Of a stretch of 14,200 bases of DNA, positions 7,680 to 14,200 are shown one piece after another. The notes under the pieces were generated by a model, which searched no databases, was not told the origin of the DNA, and saw only the letters and a list, made by a program, of their open reading frames with translations. This DNA is from Acetobacteraceae bacterium (GTDB taxonomy: Bacteria; Pseudomonadota; Alphaproteobacteria; Acetobacterales; Acetobacteraceae). Each line of letters opens with the position of its first letter. Position 1 is the first letter of the stretch. A program made the position numbers and the translations under genes. Location of the stretch: positions 1 to 14,200 of the forward strand of contig JACMOQ010000448.1 of NCBI GenBank assembly GCA_014377905.1, written 5' to 3'.

Positions 7680-8506
7680 CCCTGGGCGGCCTTGGCGACA
7701 TGGCCGAAGCACGGGAAATCCAGATGCATGCCCGCCACACGCAGCCGATCGGTCGCGGCCATGTCGAAAGTTTTGCGCCGGCTGACCCGCGCCAGATCGG
7801 CATCGGTATCGAACACCATGCCGGCGTCGGGATTGGTGAACTGGATGCCGGGCAGGTGCACCACATCGCCCCAGACCAGCAGGCTGTCATCGCCTGACGC
7901 CAGGATCCAACCCGTATGACCGGGGGTATGCCCCGGCAAATGCTGCACCATTACGCCGGGCATGACGACCTCGCCATGCTTCACCTGGCGGGTGCGTTCC
8001 CGATACGGGGTGAGGCATCGCACCGCGAGGGCAAAGCTGTCTTTCGCCGCGTCAGGCGCCGCGGCGGCAATATCGGCATTGAGCCAGAATTCTGCCTCGG
8101 CGGCGTTGAGTATCAGTTCGGCATTGGGAAAATAAGCCGCGCCGGCGTCGTCGATCAGGCCGCTCGCATGGTCGATATGGGCGTGGGTAAGCAACACGGT
8201 GGAAATCTCGCCTGGGGCGATCCCGAGGCTCGCCAGACCTTTGCGCATAAAGCCATGCGCCGGGCCGAATGCGTTGGCGCTGCCAGCGTCGATCAGGATT
8301 TTCTTGGCACCGATTTCAACCAGGAAGGCCGAAATGGTAATACGCGGCGGAAGCGCGCGGAAATGCGCGACCTCGAGCCGCTCGGCGTCGTCCGGGGTGA
8401 TGCCGACCAGCACCCCTGTGCCGGCTTCGAACATGCCGTCATTCAGCGCGGTGATGGCGATGTCGCCGATTTTGGTGCGATAGACGCCGGGGTTGCTTGT
8501 GGTCAT
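7646..8506 (-). CDS. MBL-fold metallo-hydrolase
   Basis: A 286-residue cytoplasmic metallo-beta-lactamase-fold hydrolase with no signal peptide. The two-zinc site is complete: THAHIDH at residues 107-113 (His108, His110, Asp112, His113), His193 in PGHTPGH, Asp214 in VWGD, and His261 near GMHLDFPC. The overall layout (KIGDI near the N-terminus, ILIDAGS, the HxHxDH motif, HLPGHTPGH) is that of broad MBL hydrolases such as lactonase-like enzymes. The substrate cannot be read from the sequence. The start at 8506 was chosen because AAGGAA lies nine bases upstream; the frame is open further up to 8989, but that part is antisense shadow of the transporter gene. It lies 14 bp after the broken MFS gene and probably shares its transcript. 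The 3' end overlaps the convergent Hint gene by 34 bp. Confidence 0.9.
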   Translation of the reverse strand: MTTSNPGVYRTKIGDIAITALNDGMFEAGTGVLVGITPDDAERLEVAHFRALPPRITISAFLVEIGAKKILIDAGSANAFGPAHGFMRKGLASLGIAPGEISTVLLTHAHIDHASGLIDDAGAAYFPNAELILNAAEAEFWLNADIAAAAPDAAKDSFALAVRCLTPYRERTRQVKHGEVVMPGVMVQHLPGHTPGHTGWILASGDDSLLVWGDVVHLPGIQFTNPDAGMVFDTDADLARVSRRKTFDMAATDRLRVAGMHLDFPCFGHVAKAAQGYAFVPDVWLA

Positions 8507-8515
8507 GGGTGGGTT

Positions 8516-8521
8516 TTCCTT
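8516..8521 (-). promoter_or_regulatory. Shine-Dalgarno AAGGAA of the MBL hydrolase gene
   Basis: AAGGAA stands nine bases before the ATG at 8506 and touches the stop codon of the upstream transporter frame (8521-8523). It fixes the start and gives the hydrolase its own ribosome entry even though the transporter is interrupted. Confidence 0.7.
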
Positions 8522-8916
8522 CAGGCGATTGCAATTCGGGGCAGGCGGATCGGCAGGTTGAAAGCAGCGGCCACCAGCCCGGATGCGGCGGTGGCGATGA
8601 AGGCGATGTCGTAGCCGCCGGTGAACTGGAACATCAGCCCGCCCACCCAGGCGCCGATGAAGCCGCCGATCTGGTGGCTGATGAAGCACACCCCGAACAG
8701 CGCGCCAATATCGGCGATGCCGAAACGGCGCGCGATTACCCCGTTGGTGAGCGGAATGGTGCCGAGCCATAACAGCCCCATCACGATGGCGAACAGCGCC
8801 GTGGTCAGCGTGTCTTTCGGCCCGAGCCAGAACAGCAGGATCGCCACGCCGCGCAGCGTATAGATTGCGGCAAGGCACCATTGCGGCGGCACGATCTGGC
8901 CGACCCGGCCGCAGAC

Positions 8917-8919
8917 TTA
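8917..8919 (-). other. In-frame TAA inside the MFS gene
   Basis: The minus strand reads GGC AGC TAA GTC TGC GGC in the transporter frame, that is Gly-Ser-stop-Val-Cys-Gly. The frame is intact on both sides, and 8521 and 8917 are in register (396 bases apart). A truncated product would lose about the last third of the protein. Confidence 0.9.
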
Positions 8920-9692
8920 GCTGCCAACGATATTGGCGCCGCCAACCAGCATCAGCGCCCAGGCGCCGGTGGACGCTGGCATGCCGCACAAGGTCAGATA
9001 GCCGGGCAGATGCGTGGCGAGGAACGCCAGTTGGAAGCCGCAGGTGAAAAACCCCAGGGTCAGCAGCACGAAATTGCGGTCACCAAGGGCGTGGCGGATC
9101 GCGGTCACGGATTTGCGCGGGGCGGACACCACCAGCGCTGCCCGATCCAGCGGCCGGCCAAGCGGGATGGCCACTAACATCGCGACCGCCAATACCAGCA
9201 AGGCGAGGCTCGCGCCGCCATAGGCAATGGCGGCTACAACGATCGGCAGGAACAGCATCTGTCCGACCGAACCACCCGCCGAGGCCAGGCCAGTGGCAGC
9301 TGTGCGTTGCTCCGTCGGAAAGGCGCGTGCGACGCCTGTCATCGCCACGCCCCAACCGAGAAACGCGGTGCCTATGCCCGTTAGCAGGCCAAGCCCCAGC
9401 ATCACGGTCCAGGTTGCGGGCACCAAGGCGGGCAGCGCGAAGCCCGCCGCATAGCAAATGCCGCCGAAAACCTGGGCCCCGCTTGCGCCGCGCCGATCTG
9501 CCCACGCGCCCGCAACCGGCTGGAACACGCCCCAGGCGAGATTGTGAATGGCAATCGCGAGTGCCACGTTGGCGACCGAAATCCCCTGTGCCGCCAACGG
9601 GACAAGCAACAGCCCAAAGGCGGACCGCGTGCCGAGCGCCAGCGACAAGGTCACCGATCCGGCTACCAGCGCCCGATTTTGCGCGGCGGTGT

Positions 9693-9696
9693 TCAC
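9693..9696 (-). promoter_or_regulatory. GTGA stop-start overlap between the HIT and MFS genes
   Basis: GTGA contains the GTG start of the transporter and the TGA stop of the HIT gene. Such overlaps let a terminating ribosome restart, tying transporter output to HIT translation. Confidence 0.75.
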
Positions 9697-10073
9697 GCCT
9701 TGGCCAGCATCGGCCCCATGGGACGTCCACCAAACACATGGACATGCAAATGTGGAACTTCCTGGCCGGAATGCTCGCCCATATTGGCCAGCAGCCGATA
9801 GCCTGGCGCTTCCAGATCGAGATCGCGCGCAACCTGGCCAACCGCACGCACAAAGCCGGCGATTTCAGCGTCGGTCGCCGAGGCGGAGAAGTCGGCCCAG
9901 GAAATATAGGCACCGCGCGGGATTACCAGCACATGAATTGGCGCCACCGGGGCGATGTCGTGGAAGGCGATCGCGTACTCGTTTTCGAACACACGCTTGC
10001 TGGGAATTTCGCCGCGCAGGATTTTGGCGAACACGTTTTGCGGGTCATAAACGCCCACGCCCTTTACCGCCAT
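9693..10073 (-). CDS. hinT: HIT-family nucleotide hydrolase (HinT-like)
   Basis: A 126-residue histidine-triad protein, the full length of the HinT group. HinT enzymes hydrolyse nucleoside phosphoramidates and aminoacyl-adenylates in the cytoplasm. The family start NVFAKILRGEIP is at residues 13-24, FHDIAPVAPIHVLVIPR at about 37-53, and the triad at His108-x-His110-x-His112 within PHLHVHVFGG. The start at 10073 was chosen because AGGGGA lies seven bases upstream and because the family sequence begins soon after; the open frame further up to 10193 lies antisense-style over hisE and is not expected. It follows hisE by 20 bp, an arrangement common in alphaproteobacteria, and its TGA overlaps the GTG start of the MFS gene, so translation of the two is probably coupled. 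Confidence 0.95.
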   Translation of the reverse strand: MAVKGVGVYDPQNVFAKILRGEIPSKRVFENEYAIAFHDIAPVAPIHVLVIPRGAYISWADFSASATDAEIAGFVRAVGQVARDLDLEAPGYRLLANMGEHSGQEVPHLHVHVFGGRPMGPMLAKA

Positions 10074-10093
10074 GGTTGGTTCCCCTCTCCCGG

Positions 10094-10630
10094 TTACGGG
10101 ATTTTCGTTGTCAATGTGAGCCGTTCTGGAAGATTGCGGCTGGCCTTCTCGGCGATCCCGGAAATGCCCTCGCGGCGTTCGAGCTCCGCCCAAACCTCAC
10201 CCGTCGCGACCCCGGCGTTCTCCCAAAGTAGCAACAAATGATAGAGCACGTCGGCACTTTCGGCAATCAGCGCGGCGCGATTGCCCGACACGGCCTCGAT
10301 CACGCATTCGACCGCTTCCTCGCCGAATTTCTGCGCCACCTTGGCGGTACCGCGTGACAGCAGCCGGGCGGAATGGCTCAATTCCGGGTCGGCGCTCCGC
10401 CTGCTGGCAATGACGACGGCAAGCCGATCGAGCACGCTGGTGCTGGTGCCGTGGATCGACACCGCCTGGGCGATGCGTTTGCTGAGCAGTTTGCGCACGC
10501 TCAATTTCTTGGCCACAGGCTTTTTGGTCGCGGTGGCTTTGGCCCCGGCTTTCTTGATCTCGGCTTTCTTGACCCCAGCTTTCTTGACCGCAGCTTTTTT
10601 GGGTGCCGCTTTCTTCGTCGTTTTGGCCAT
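10094..10630 (-). CDS. hisE: Phosphoribosyl-ATP pyrophosphohydrolase HisE with lysine-rich N-terminal extension
   Basis: HisE removes pyrophosphate from phosphoribosyl-ATP, the second step of histidine synthesis, in the cytoplasm. The product is 178 residues; typical HisE is about 105-110. The catalytic all-alpha domain covers about residues 64-165, with SVLDRLAVVIASR, KVAQKFGEEAVE (metal-binding Glu104-Glu105) and AESADVLYHLLLL (Glu124, Asp127). Residues 1-51 hold 18 lysines with many alanines and one acidic residue, in five repeats of the form KKAxx, like the tails of bacterial histone-H1-like proteins. The start at 10630 was chosen because upstream codons lie over hisF and because AGGGA precedes it. 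It begins 8 bp after the hisF stop, and the HIT gene follows. The extension may bind nucleic acid; this is inference, and the enzyme assignment is firm. Confidence 0.92.
   Translation of the reverse strand: MAKTTKKAAPKKAAVKKAGVKKAEIKKAGAKATATKKPVAKKLSVRKLLSKRIAQAVSIHGTSTSVLDRLAVVIASRRSADPELSHSARLLSRGTAKVAQKFGEEAVECVIEAVSGNRAALIAESADVLYHLLLLWENAGVATGEVWAELERREGISGIAEKASRNLPERLTLTTKIP
10548..10622 (-). repeat. Five in-register 15-nt tandem repeats encoding KKAxx
   Basis: Five consecutive 15-nt units begin (plus strand) at 10548, 10563, 10578, 10593 and 10608, each starting GCTTT(C/T)TT. In hisE they encode five copies of a pentapeptide: KKAAP, KKAAV, KKAGV, KKAEI and KKAGA. Units 1 to 3 (plus-strand order) are nearly identical, which suggests expansion by slippage or unequal exchange. 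Confidence 0.85.
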
Positions 10631-10638
10631 CGGTGTCC

Positions 10639-11412
10639 CTATGCCGCGAGGTTGCGCTGCATGCGCACTGGAAGTCCCACCCGGGCCAGTTCGGCTTTTA
10701 CGTCCGCAATGGTGAAGGTGCCGAAGTGGAAGACGCTTGCCGCGAGCAATCCGGTTGCCCCGGCCTCGGCGCCCTCGGCGAAATGCTGCAACGTGCCCAC
10801 GCCGCCGGACGCGATCACCGGAACCCGAATGGCCGCGCATACCGCGCGCACCAAGGCAAGGTCAAAGCCGGTGCCCTGGCCGTCCTGGTCCATGCTGGTT
10901 AGCAGGTTTTCGCCCGCGCCCAGCGCCACGACCTGGCGGCACCAGTCGATGACGTCGATGCCGGTGTCGCGCCGTCCGCCATGGGTGAAGACCGACCATT
11001 TGCCGCCGCCTGCGCGCTTGGCGTCCACCGCGACCACGATGCACTGGCTGCCGAATTTTTCCGCCGCTTCGCGCACCAATTCGGGCCGCGCCACCGCCGC
11101 AGAGTTGATGCTGGCCTTGTCCGCGCCGGCCAGCAGCAGCCGCCTGATATCATCCACCGCGCGAATGCCGCCGCCCACCGTGAGCGGCAGGAACACTTTT
11201 GCCGCCGTCCGGCCCACCACATCAAGGATGGTGTCGCGATTTTCGTGGCTCGCGGTGATGTCCAGGAACGTGAGTTCATCCGCCCCAGCGGCATCGTAAA
11301 TCACCGCCTGTTCCACCGGATCGCCGGCATCGCGCAGGCCAACAAAGCTCACGCCTTTCACGACGCGGCCGTCTTTGACGTCCAGGCATGGGATCACACG
11401 CAATTTCAACAT
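10639..11412 (-). CDS. hisF: Imidazole glycerol phosphate synthase, synthase subunit HisF
   Basis: A 257-residue (beta/alpha)8 barrel that, with the glutaminase HisH, converts PRFAR and ammonia to imidazole glycerol phosphate and AICAR. Length is normal for the family. Key features are LRVIPCLDVKDGRVVKG at the N-terminus with catalytic Asp11, DELTFLDITAS near residues 45-55, LPLTVGGGIR near 76-84, and VVAVDAKR with catalytic Asp130. Phosphate-binding loops with SGGVG occur near the C-terminus. It begins 2 bp after the hisA stop and ends 8 bp before hisE, so all three are surely one operon. HisH is not in this window. Confidence 0.98.
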   Translation of the reverse strand: MLKLRVIPCLDVKDGRVVKGVSFVGLRDAGDPVEQAVIYDAAGADELTFLDITASHENRDTILDVVGRTAAKVFLPLTVGGGIRAVDDIRRLLLAGADKASINSAAVARPELVREAAEKFGSQCIVVAVDAKRAGGGKWSVFTHGGRRDTGIDVIDWCRQVVALGAGENLLTSMDQDGQGTGFDLALVRAVCAAIRVPVIASGGVGTLQHFAEGAEAGATGLLAASVFHFGTFTIADVKAELARVGLPVRMQRNLAA

Positions 11413-11414
11413 TA

Positions 11415-12146
11415 TCAGCTATCCAGCAGGGCCAGCGACTCGGGCAACGAAACACGTCCATCGTATAACGCCCGCCCCACAATCACGCCATCAAGCCGGC
11501 CCTGCGCGGCCTGCTTTAACGCCGCCAGATCGTCCAGGCTGCCAATCCCGCCAGAGGCGATCACCTTGGTCGAAATCCGGGTTGCGAGATCAATGGTTGC
11601 CGCGATATTCACCCCACCCAGCATGCCATCGCGGCCAATATCGGTGAAGATGATTGCCGATACCCCGGCATCCTCAAATCTCAAGGCCAGATCGGTCGCC
11701 GGAATGGTGGAAATTTCCGCCCAGCCTTCGGTTGCCACAAATCCATCGCGGGCATCAATGCCGACTGCGATGCGGCCGGGAAATTCACGACAGGCCTCGA
11801 TCACCAAAGCGGGATTTTTCGCCGCCGCACTGCCCAGGATCACCCGGCTGATACCGGCGTTCAACCACTGCGCAATGCCGGCCAGATCGCGAATTCCGCC
11901 GCCCAATTGCACCGGCACGGTTACATTGGCGATGATGTCGCGCACCGCCGCCGCATTCACCGGCTTGCCAGCAAACGCGCCGTTAAGGTCAACGACGTGG
12001 ATGTAGCGGCAGCCGCCATCCTGCCACGCCCGCGCCTGGGCGCCGGGATTATCGGAATAGACCGTCGCATCGGCCATTTCGCCGCGGCGCAGTCGGACGC
12101 AAGCACCGTCTTTGAGGTCGATGGCGGGGTAGAGGGTCAAAGACAT
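11415..12146 (-). CDS. hisA: ProFAR isomerase HisA
   Basis: A 243-residue barrel enzyme that opens the ribose ring of ProFAR to give PRFAR, the substrate of HisF/HisH. Length is normal. Seen are LYPAIDLKDGACVRLRRG with catalytic Asp10, YIHVVDLNGAFAG near residues 48-60, VQLGGGIRD near 79-87 and GIDARDGFVATEGW with catalytic Asp131. The start at 12146 was chosen because it matches the family start, though the ribosome site is weak (GGAA about 9 bases upstream); the open frame continues to 12239 but crosses the palindromic spacer and encodes nothing family-like. It is the first gene after that spacer and probably heads the his-HIT-MFS-MBL transcript. Confidence 0.97.
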   Translation of the reverse strand: MSLTLYPAIDLKDGACVRLRRGEMADATVYSDNPGAQARAWQDGGCRYIHVVDLNGAFAGKPVNAAAVRDIIANVTVPVQLGGGIRDLAGIAQWLNAGISRVILGSAAAKNPALVIEACREFPGRIAVGIDARDGFVATEGWAEISTIPATDLALRFEDAGVSAIIFTDIGRDGMLGGVNIAATIDLATRISTKVIASGGIGSLDDLAALKQAAQGRLDGVIVGRALYDGRVSLPESLALLDS

Positions 12147-12170
12147 GAAAAAAATTCCGGAAGCGAAGCA

Positions 12171-12194
12171 GTTCTTTTTGTGAACAAAAAGAAC
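12171..12194. repeat. Perfect 10-bp hairpin upstream of hisA
   Basis: GTTCTTTTTG and CAAAAAGAAC are exact reverse complements around a 4-base loop, TGAA. The structure lies 25 bp before the hisA start, in the leader of the his transcript or its promoter. A-T-rich hairpins of this look occur repeatedly between genes in Acetobacteraceae as far as I recall; copy number here is unknown. Confidence 0.8.
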
Positions 12195-12195
12195 C

Positions 12196-12281
12196 AAAAA
12201 AACTTTTTGATGATTGTTGCCGTTGGCTCGGGAGCTCACCGCAGTCCCACGCCAACGGCAACAAAGTAGGGAAGTTTTTTT
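12196..12281. terminator. Nested palindrome, probable bidirectional terminator behind rnj
   Basis: An outer pair (12196-12205 with 12272-12281, AAAAAAACTT and AAGTTTTTTT) and an inner 14-bp perfect pair (12214-12227 with 12251-12264, TTGTTGCCGTTGGC and its complement) enclose a 23-base loop that itself has a GGGA/TCCC pair. On either strand the stem runs into a T-tract. It starts 3 bp after the rnj stop, so its likely job is to end rnj transcription before the his genes. Whether it is also a dispersed repeat cannot be told from one copy. Confidence 0.75.
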
Positions 12282-12284
12282 CCT

Positions 12285-13931
12285 TCAAACCCTCAGCAAA
12301 TGCACATCCACCAATGGCCGCTTCTGCAACCGTTTCCCCAAAGCTCGCCGCAACGCCGCCTTGGCCGCATCGAGCAGCGGGGCGTCTTCTGCGCGCAAGG
12401 CTTCGGGCAATTCGTCGATTGCCTCGGTCAACTCGGCGATCACCCGCGTGGTCATCGCGTCATCGTCATCGAGCAAGCCAGGCGCGCTGATCTTTGGTGG
12501 GCTCAACAATTTTCCGCTTGCATCGACGGCGATCGAGGCAACCACGATGCCGTTGAACAACATCCGCCGCCGTGCGCCGAGCACGCCGCCCGCGAGCGGC
12601 ACCAGACGGTTGCCGTCGAGCACCAGTTTGCCGACCGGCGCGCTGTCGATCACCGTGGGCGTGCCGGGGGTGAGGCCAAGGATATCGCCGTCTTCAAGCA
12701 AAATCGGGGTCACGCCCAGTTCCTGCGCGAGTGCGGCATGGGCGGACAGATGCCGCCATTCGCCATGGGTTGGCACCGAAAAGCGCGGCCGCACCAGTTC
12801 GTATAACCGGCGCAGTTCGTCACGTGCCGGATGCCCGGAAACGTGGACATGGGCTTCCTCGTCGGTCACCACCCGCACGCCGCGGCGTACCAAGCTGTCT
12901 TGGACAACCCCGATCGCGCGTTCATTGCCGGGAATCATCCGGCTGGAATACACAACCGTGTCGCCATGGCCGAGTTCGATGCGGGGATGGGTGTCCATCG
13001 CCACACGGGACAGGGCGCTGCGATCTTCACCCTGGCTGCCGGTAATCAGGATCAGCAGATTATCGTCATCTATGTCGTTGGCCTGGTCTTCCGACAGAAA
13101 TGGCGCAATGCCTTTGAGGTAGCCGCAGGTGCGGGCGGCGGCATCGAGATTGCGCAAGGATCGGCCAACCATGGCAACGCTGCGGCCGGCGGCACGGGCG
13201 GCAAGCGCCACCGATTCAACCCGCGCCACATTGCTGGCAAAACACGTTACCGCGACCCGGCCACGCAATCCGCCGATGACCTCGGCGAGGTTGCGGCGCA
13301 CATCGCCTTCCGACCCGGAATGGCCTTCGACCATGGCGTTGGTTGAGTCGCAAATCATCGCCAGCACGCCTTCATCGCCGAGCGCGCGCAAGGCGGCTTC
13401 ATCCGATTGCGGGCCGACCATCGGATTGGGGTCGAGCTTGAAATCGCCAGTATGCAACACCGTTCCGGCATCGGTGCGGATCACCAGGGCTTGCGATTCC
13501 GGCACCGAATGCGCCATGCGGATGAATTGCAGGCGGAACGGCTTGAGGGTGAAGTTGCCGCCGGCCGGCACGGTGTGCACTGGCACCTTGCTGAGCAGGC
13601 CCGCCTCGGCGAGCTTGCGGCGCAGCACGGTCGCGGCAAACGGGGTTGCGTACACCGGGCACTGCAATTGCGGCCACAAATGCGCCACCGCGCCGATATG
13701 GTCTTCATGCGCGTGGGTGATCACCAGCCCGACCAGGTTTTCACGCCGTTCGGCGATGAAGGCCGGATCGGGCATCATGATTTCGACCTCGGGGTGCGCC
13801 GCACCGCCAAAGCCGATGCCGCAATCGACCGCCAGCCAGCGGCCGCCGAAGCGGTAAAGGTTCAAATTCATCCCAATCTCGCCGGTCCCACCCAGCGGCA
13901 GGAAGGCAAAATCACTCGTCGAGGCGTCCAT
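12285..13931 (-). CDS. rnj: Ribonuclease J
   Basis: A 548-residue MBL/beta-CASP ribonuclease for RNA maturation and decay, with 5'-3' exonuclease and endonuclease activity in this family. The start PLGGTGEIGMN at about residues 12-22 is the family signature. Motif 2 THAHEDH gives His73, His75, Asp77 and His78. HTGDFKLDP near 160 supplies another metal ligand. CDSTNA, and the beta-CASP segments VAVTCFASNVARV and ILITGSQGE follow, then HGEWRHLSAHAALA near residues 390-403. The C-terminal region matches the usual RNase J tail. An in-frame TAA immediately precedes the ATG, so no earlier start is possible. It lies 51 bp downstream of coaX, an order common in alphaproteobacteria (nuo genes, birA, coaX, rnj), and ends at the palindromic terminator. 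Confidence 0.96.
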   Translation of the reverse strand: MDASTSDFAFLPLGGTGEIGMNLNLYRFGGRWLAVDCGIGFGGAAHPEVEIMMPDPAFIAERRENLVGLVITHAHEDHIGAVAHLWPQLQCPVYATPFAATVLRRKLAEAGLLSKVPVHTVPAGGNFTLKPFRLQFIRMAHSVPESQALVIRTDAGTVLHTGDFKLDPNPMVGPQSDEAALRALGDEGVLAMICDSTNAMVEGHSGSEGDVRRNLAEVIGGLRGRVAVTCFASNVARVESVALAARAAGRSVAMVGRSLRNLDAAARTCGYLKGIAPFLSEDQANDIDDDNLLILITGSQGEDRSALSRVAMDTHPRIELGHGDTVVYSSRMIPGNERAIGVVQDSLVRRGVRVVTDEEAHVHVSGHPARDELRRLYELVRPRFSVPTHGEWRHLSAHAALAQELGVTPILLEDGDILGLTPGTPTVIDSAPVGKLVLDGNRLVPLAGGVLGARRRMLFNGIVVASIAVDASGKLLSPPKISAPGLLDDDDAMTTRVIAELTEAIDELPEALRAEDAPLLDAAKAALRRALGKRLQKRPLVDVHLLRV

Positions 13932-13982
13932 TTATATCTTCAATTCCCAATTCGGCGCGGCATTTGGCCGGGCATTCAGCGT

Positions 13983-14200
13983 TTAGTCATGTTCGTGGTC
14001 CGGCAATCTCGTCCGTTCGCGCGACAGCACTGGTGCCGGGTTTCGCGCCGCCAGCAGGCGGAGGCCGTCCAGCGTTAGATCAGGGTCGATTGTCTCGATA
14101 ACAGTGGTGCCTTCAGCGAGCAGCGGCGCCAAGCCGCCAGTAGCGACAACCTTTAACCTGCCTCCATACTCGCTTTGGATGCGCGCGACCAGCCCCTCCA
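13983..14200 (-). CDS. coaX: Type III pantothenate kinase CoaX, C-terminal part
   Basis: Only the last 71 codons are in the window; the gene runs off the right edge (usual length about 255-260 residues). CoaX phosphorylates pantothenate, the first step of coenzyme A synthesis, in the cytoplasm. The visible part reads VVATGGLAPLL, then AEGTTVIETIDPDLTLDGLRLL, which matches the conserved C-terminal end of CoaX (ATGGLA, then D-P-D-L-T-L-x-G-L). A charged tail ending in DHEHD follows. The 51-bp gap to rnj has no terminator, so the two genes are probably co-transcribed. Confidence 0.9.
   Translation of the reverse strand, partial: EGLVARIQSEYGGRLKVVATGGLAPLLAEGTTVIETIDPDLTLDGLRLLAARNPAPVLSRERTRLPDHEHD

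Larger units (their letters stand above)
8521..9696 (-). pseudogene. MFS transporter interrupted by one in-frame TAA
   Basis: A 391-codon major facilitator superfamily gene, predicted to be a 12-helix inner-membrane transporter. Codons 1-259 read cleanly (ALGTRSAFGLLLVPL, the motif-A-like region WADRRGAS, ATGLASAGGSVGQ), then TAA falls at 8919-8917. After it the same frame continues for 131 codons to TGA at 8521-8523, with the remaining helices (LFWLGPKD, FISHQIGGFIGAWVGGL). No base is gained or lost. In related transporters the sequence at this point is usually N-I-x-G-S-Y-x-x-G, so the stop stands in place of a Tyr codon, one base from TAC or TAT. The start is GTG at 9696, overlapping the HIT stop as GTGA. 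The substrate is unknown. A fresh nonsense mutation or a sequencing error are both possible; the rest of the gene shows no decay. Confidence 0.88.

Noticed and set aside
7916..8614. 232-codon plus-strand frame opposite the MBL and MFS genes
   Set aside because: The minus strand has a complete zinc-hydrolase with all metal ligands; the plus-strand product is Gly/Arg-rich and has no family features.
8521..8892. Separate short MFS-like gene starting at the GTG at 8892
   Set aside because: It is in the same frame as the upstream half, begins in mid-domain and has no ribosome site, so one interrupted gene is the simpler reading.
8880..8925. Frameshift as the cause of the transporter break
   Set aside because: The frame before and after the stop is the same, with continuous family sequence. 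Only the one codon differs.
8507..8989. N-terminal extension of the MBL hydrolase up to 8989
   Set aside because: This stretch is the MFS gene read in another frame. The ribosome site and family start support 8506.
10373..11299. 308-codon plus-strand frame opposite hisE and hisF
   Set aside because: Complementary to two enzymes with full catalytic motifs, with no supporting ribosome site or recognisable domain.
12147..12239. 31-residue N-terminal extension of HisA
   Set aside because: It is encoded by the hairpin region and has no match to the HisA family, which starts at the ATG at 12146.
12214..13122. 302-codon plus-strand frame opposite rnj
   Set aside because: Ser/Arg-rich antisense shadow; RNase J on the minus strand is unmistakable.

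Overview
The window looks like GC-rich alphaproteobacterial chromosome, most likely Acetobacteraceae. This is inferred from three things: the gene order coaX - RNase J and hisA-hisF-hisE-HIT, the PhoR and RsmI types, and above all a giant secreted-type protein ending in a Hint_2-like domain, a pairing common in that family. I could not run a database search, so the genus is not named.

Left part (1-3324): rsmI (minus, cut by the left edge) and a lipoprotein of the LpoA/YraM penicillin-binding-protein-activator family (plus) are arranged head to head, with start codons that overlap by 13 bp. The lipoprotein gene is followed after 7 bp by a PhoR-type sensor histidine kinase. Its response regulator is not in the window.

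Middle (3325-7679): a 131-bp gap leads to one 1407-residue gene. It encodes two beta-helical modules rich in Gly/Ser/Thr/Asn, then a Hint domain starting at Cys1085, then a C-terminal tail domain. There is no recognisable signal peptide. The 3' end overlaps the convergent MBL hydrolase gene by 34 bp.

Right part (7646-14200, all minus strand, described in the direction of transcription): coaX (3' end only), then rnj (RNase J), then a palindrome-rich 138-bp spacer that probably terminates rnj transcription. After it comes a tightly packed run: hisA, hisF, hisE, a HIT-family hydrolase gene, an MFS transporter gene broken by one in-frame TAA, and an MBL-fold hydrolase. HisA, HisF and HisE are histidine-biosynthesis enzymes (ProFAR isomerase, the synthase subunit of IGP synthase, and PRA-PP pyrophosphohydrolase). 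HisE carries an unusual lysine/alanine-rich, histone-H1-like N-terminal extension encoded by 15-nt tandem repeats.

Most of the window is ordinary core genome. The parts worth a second look are the Hint-terminated giant protein, the H1-tailed HisE, the nonsense-interrupted transporter, the double palindrome before hisA, and the overlapping gene ends. I see no tRNA, rRNA, CRISPR array, transposase or phage gene.
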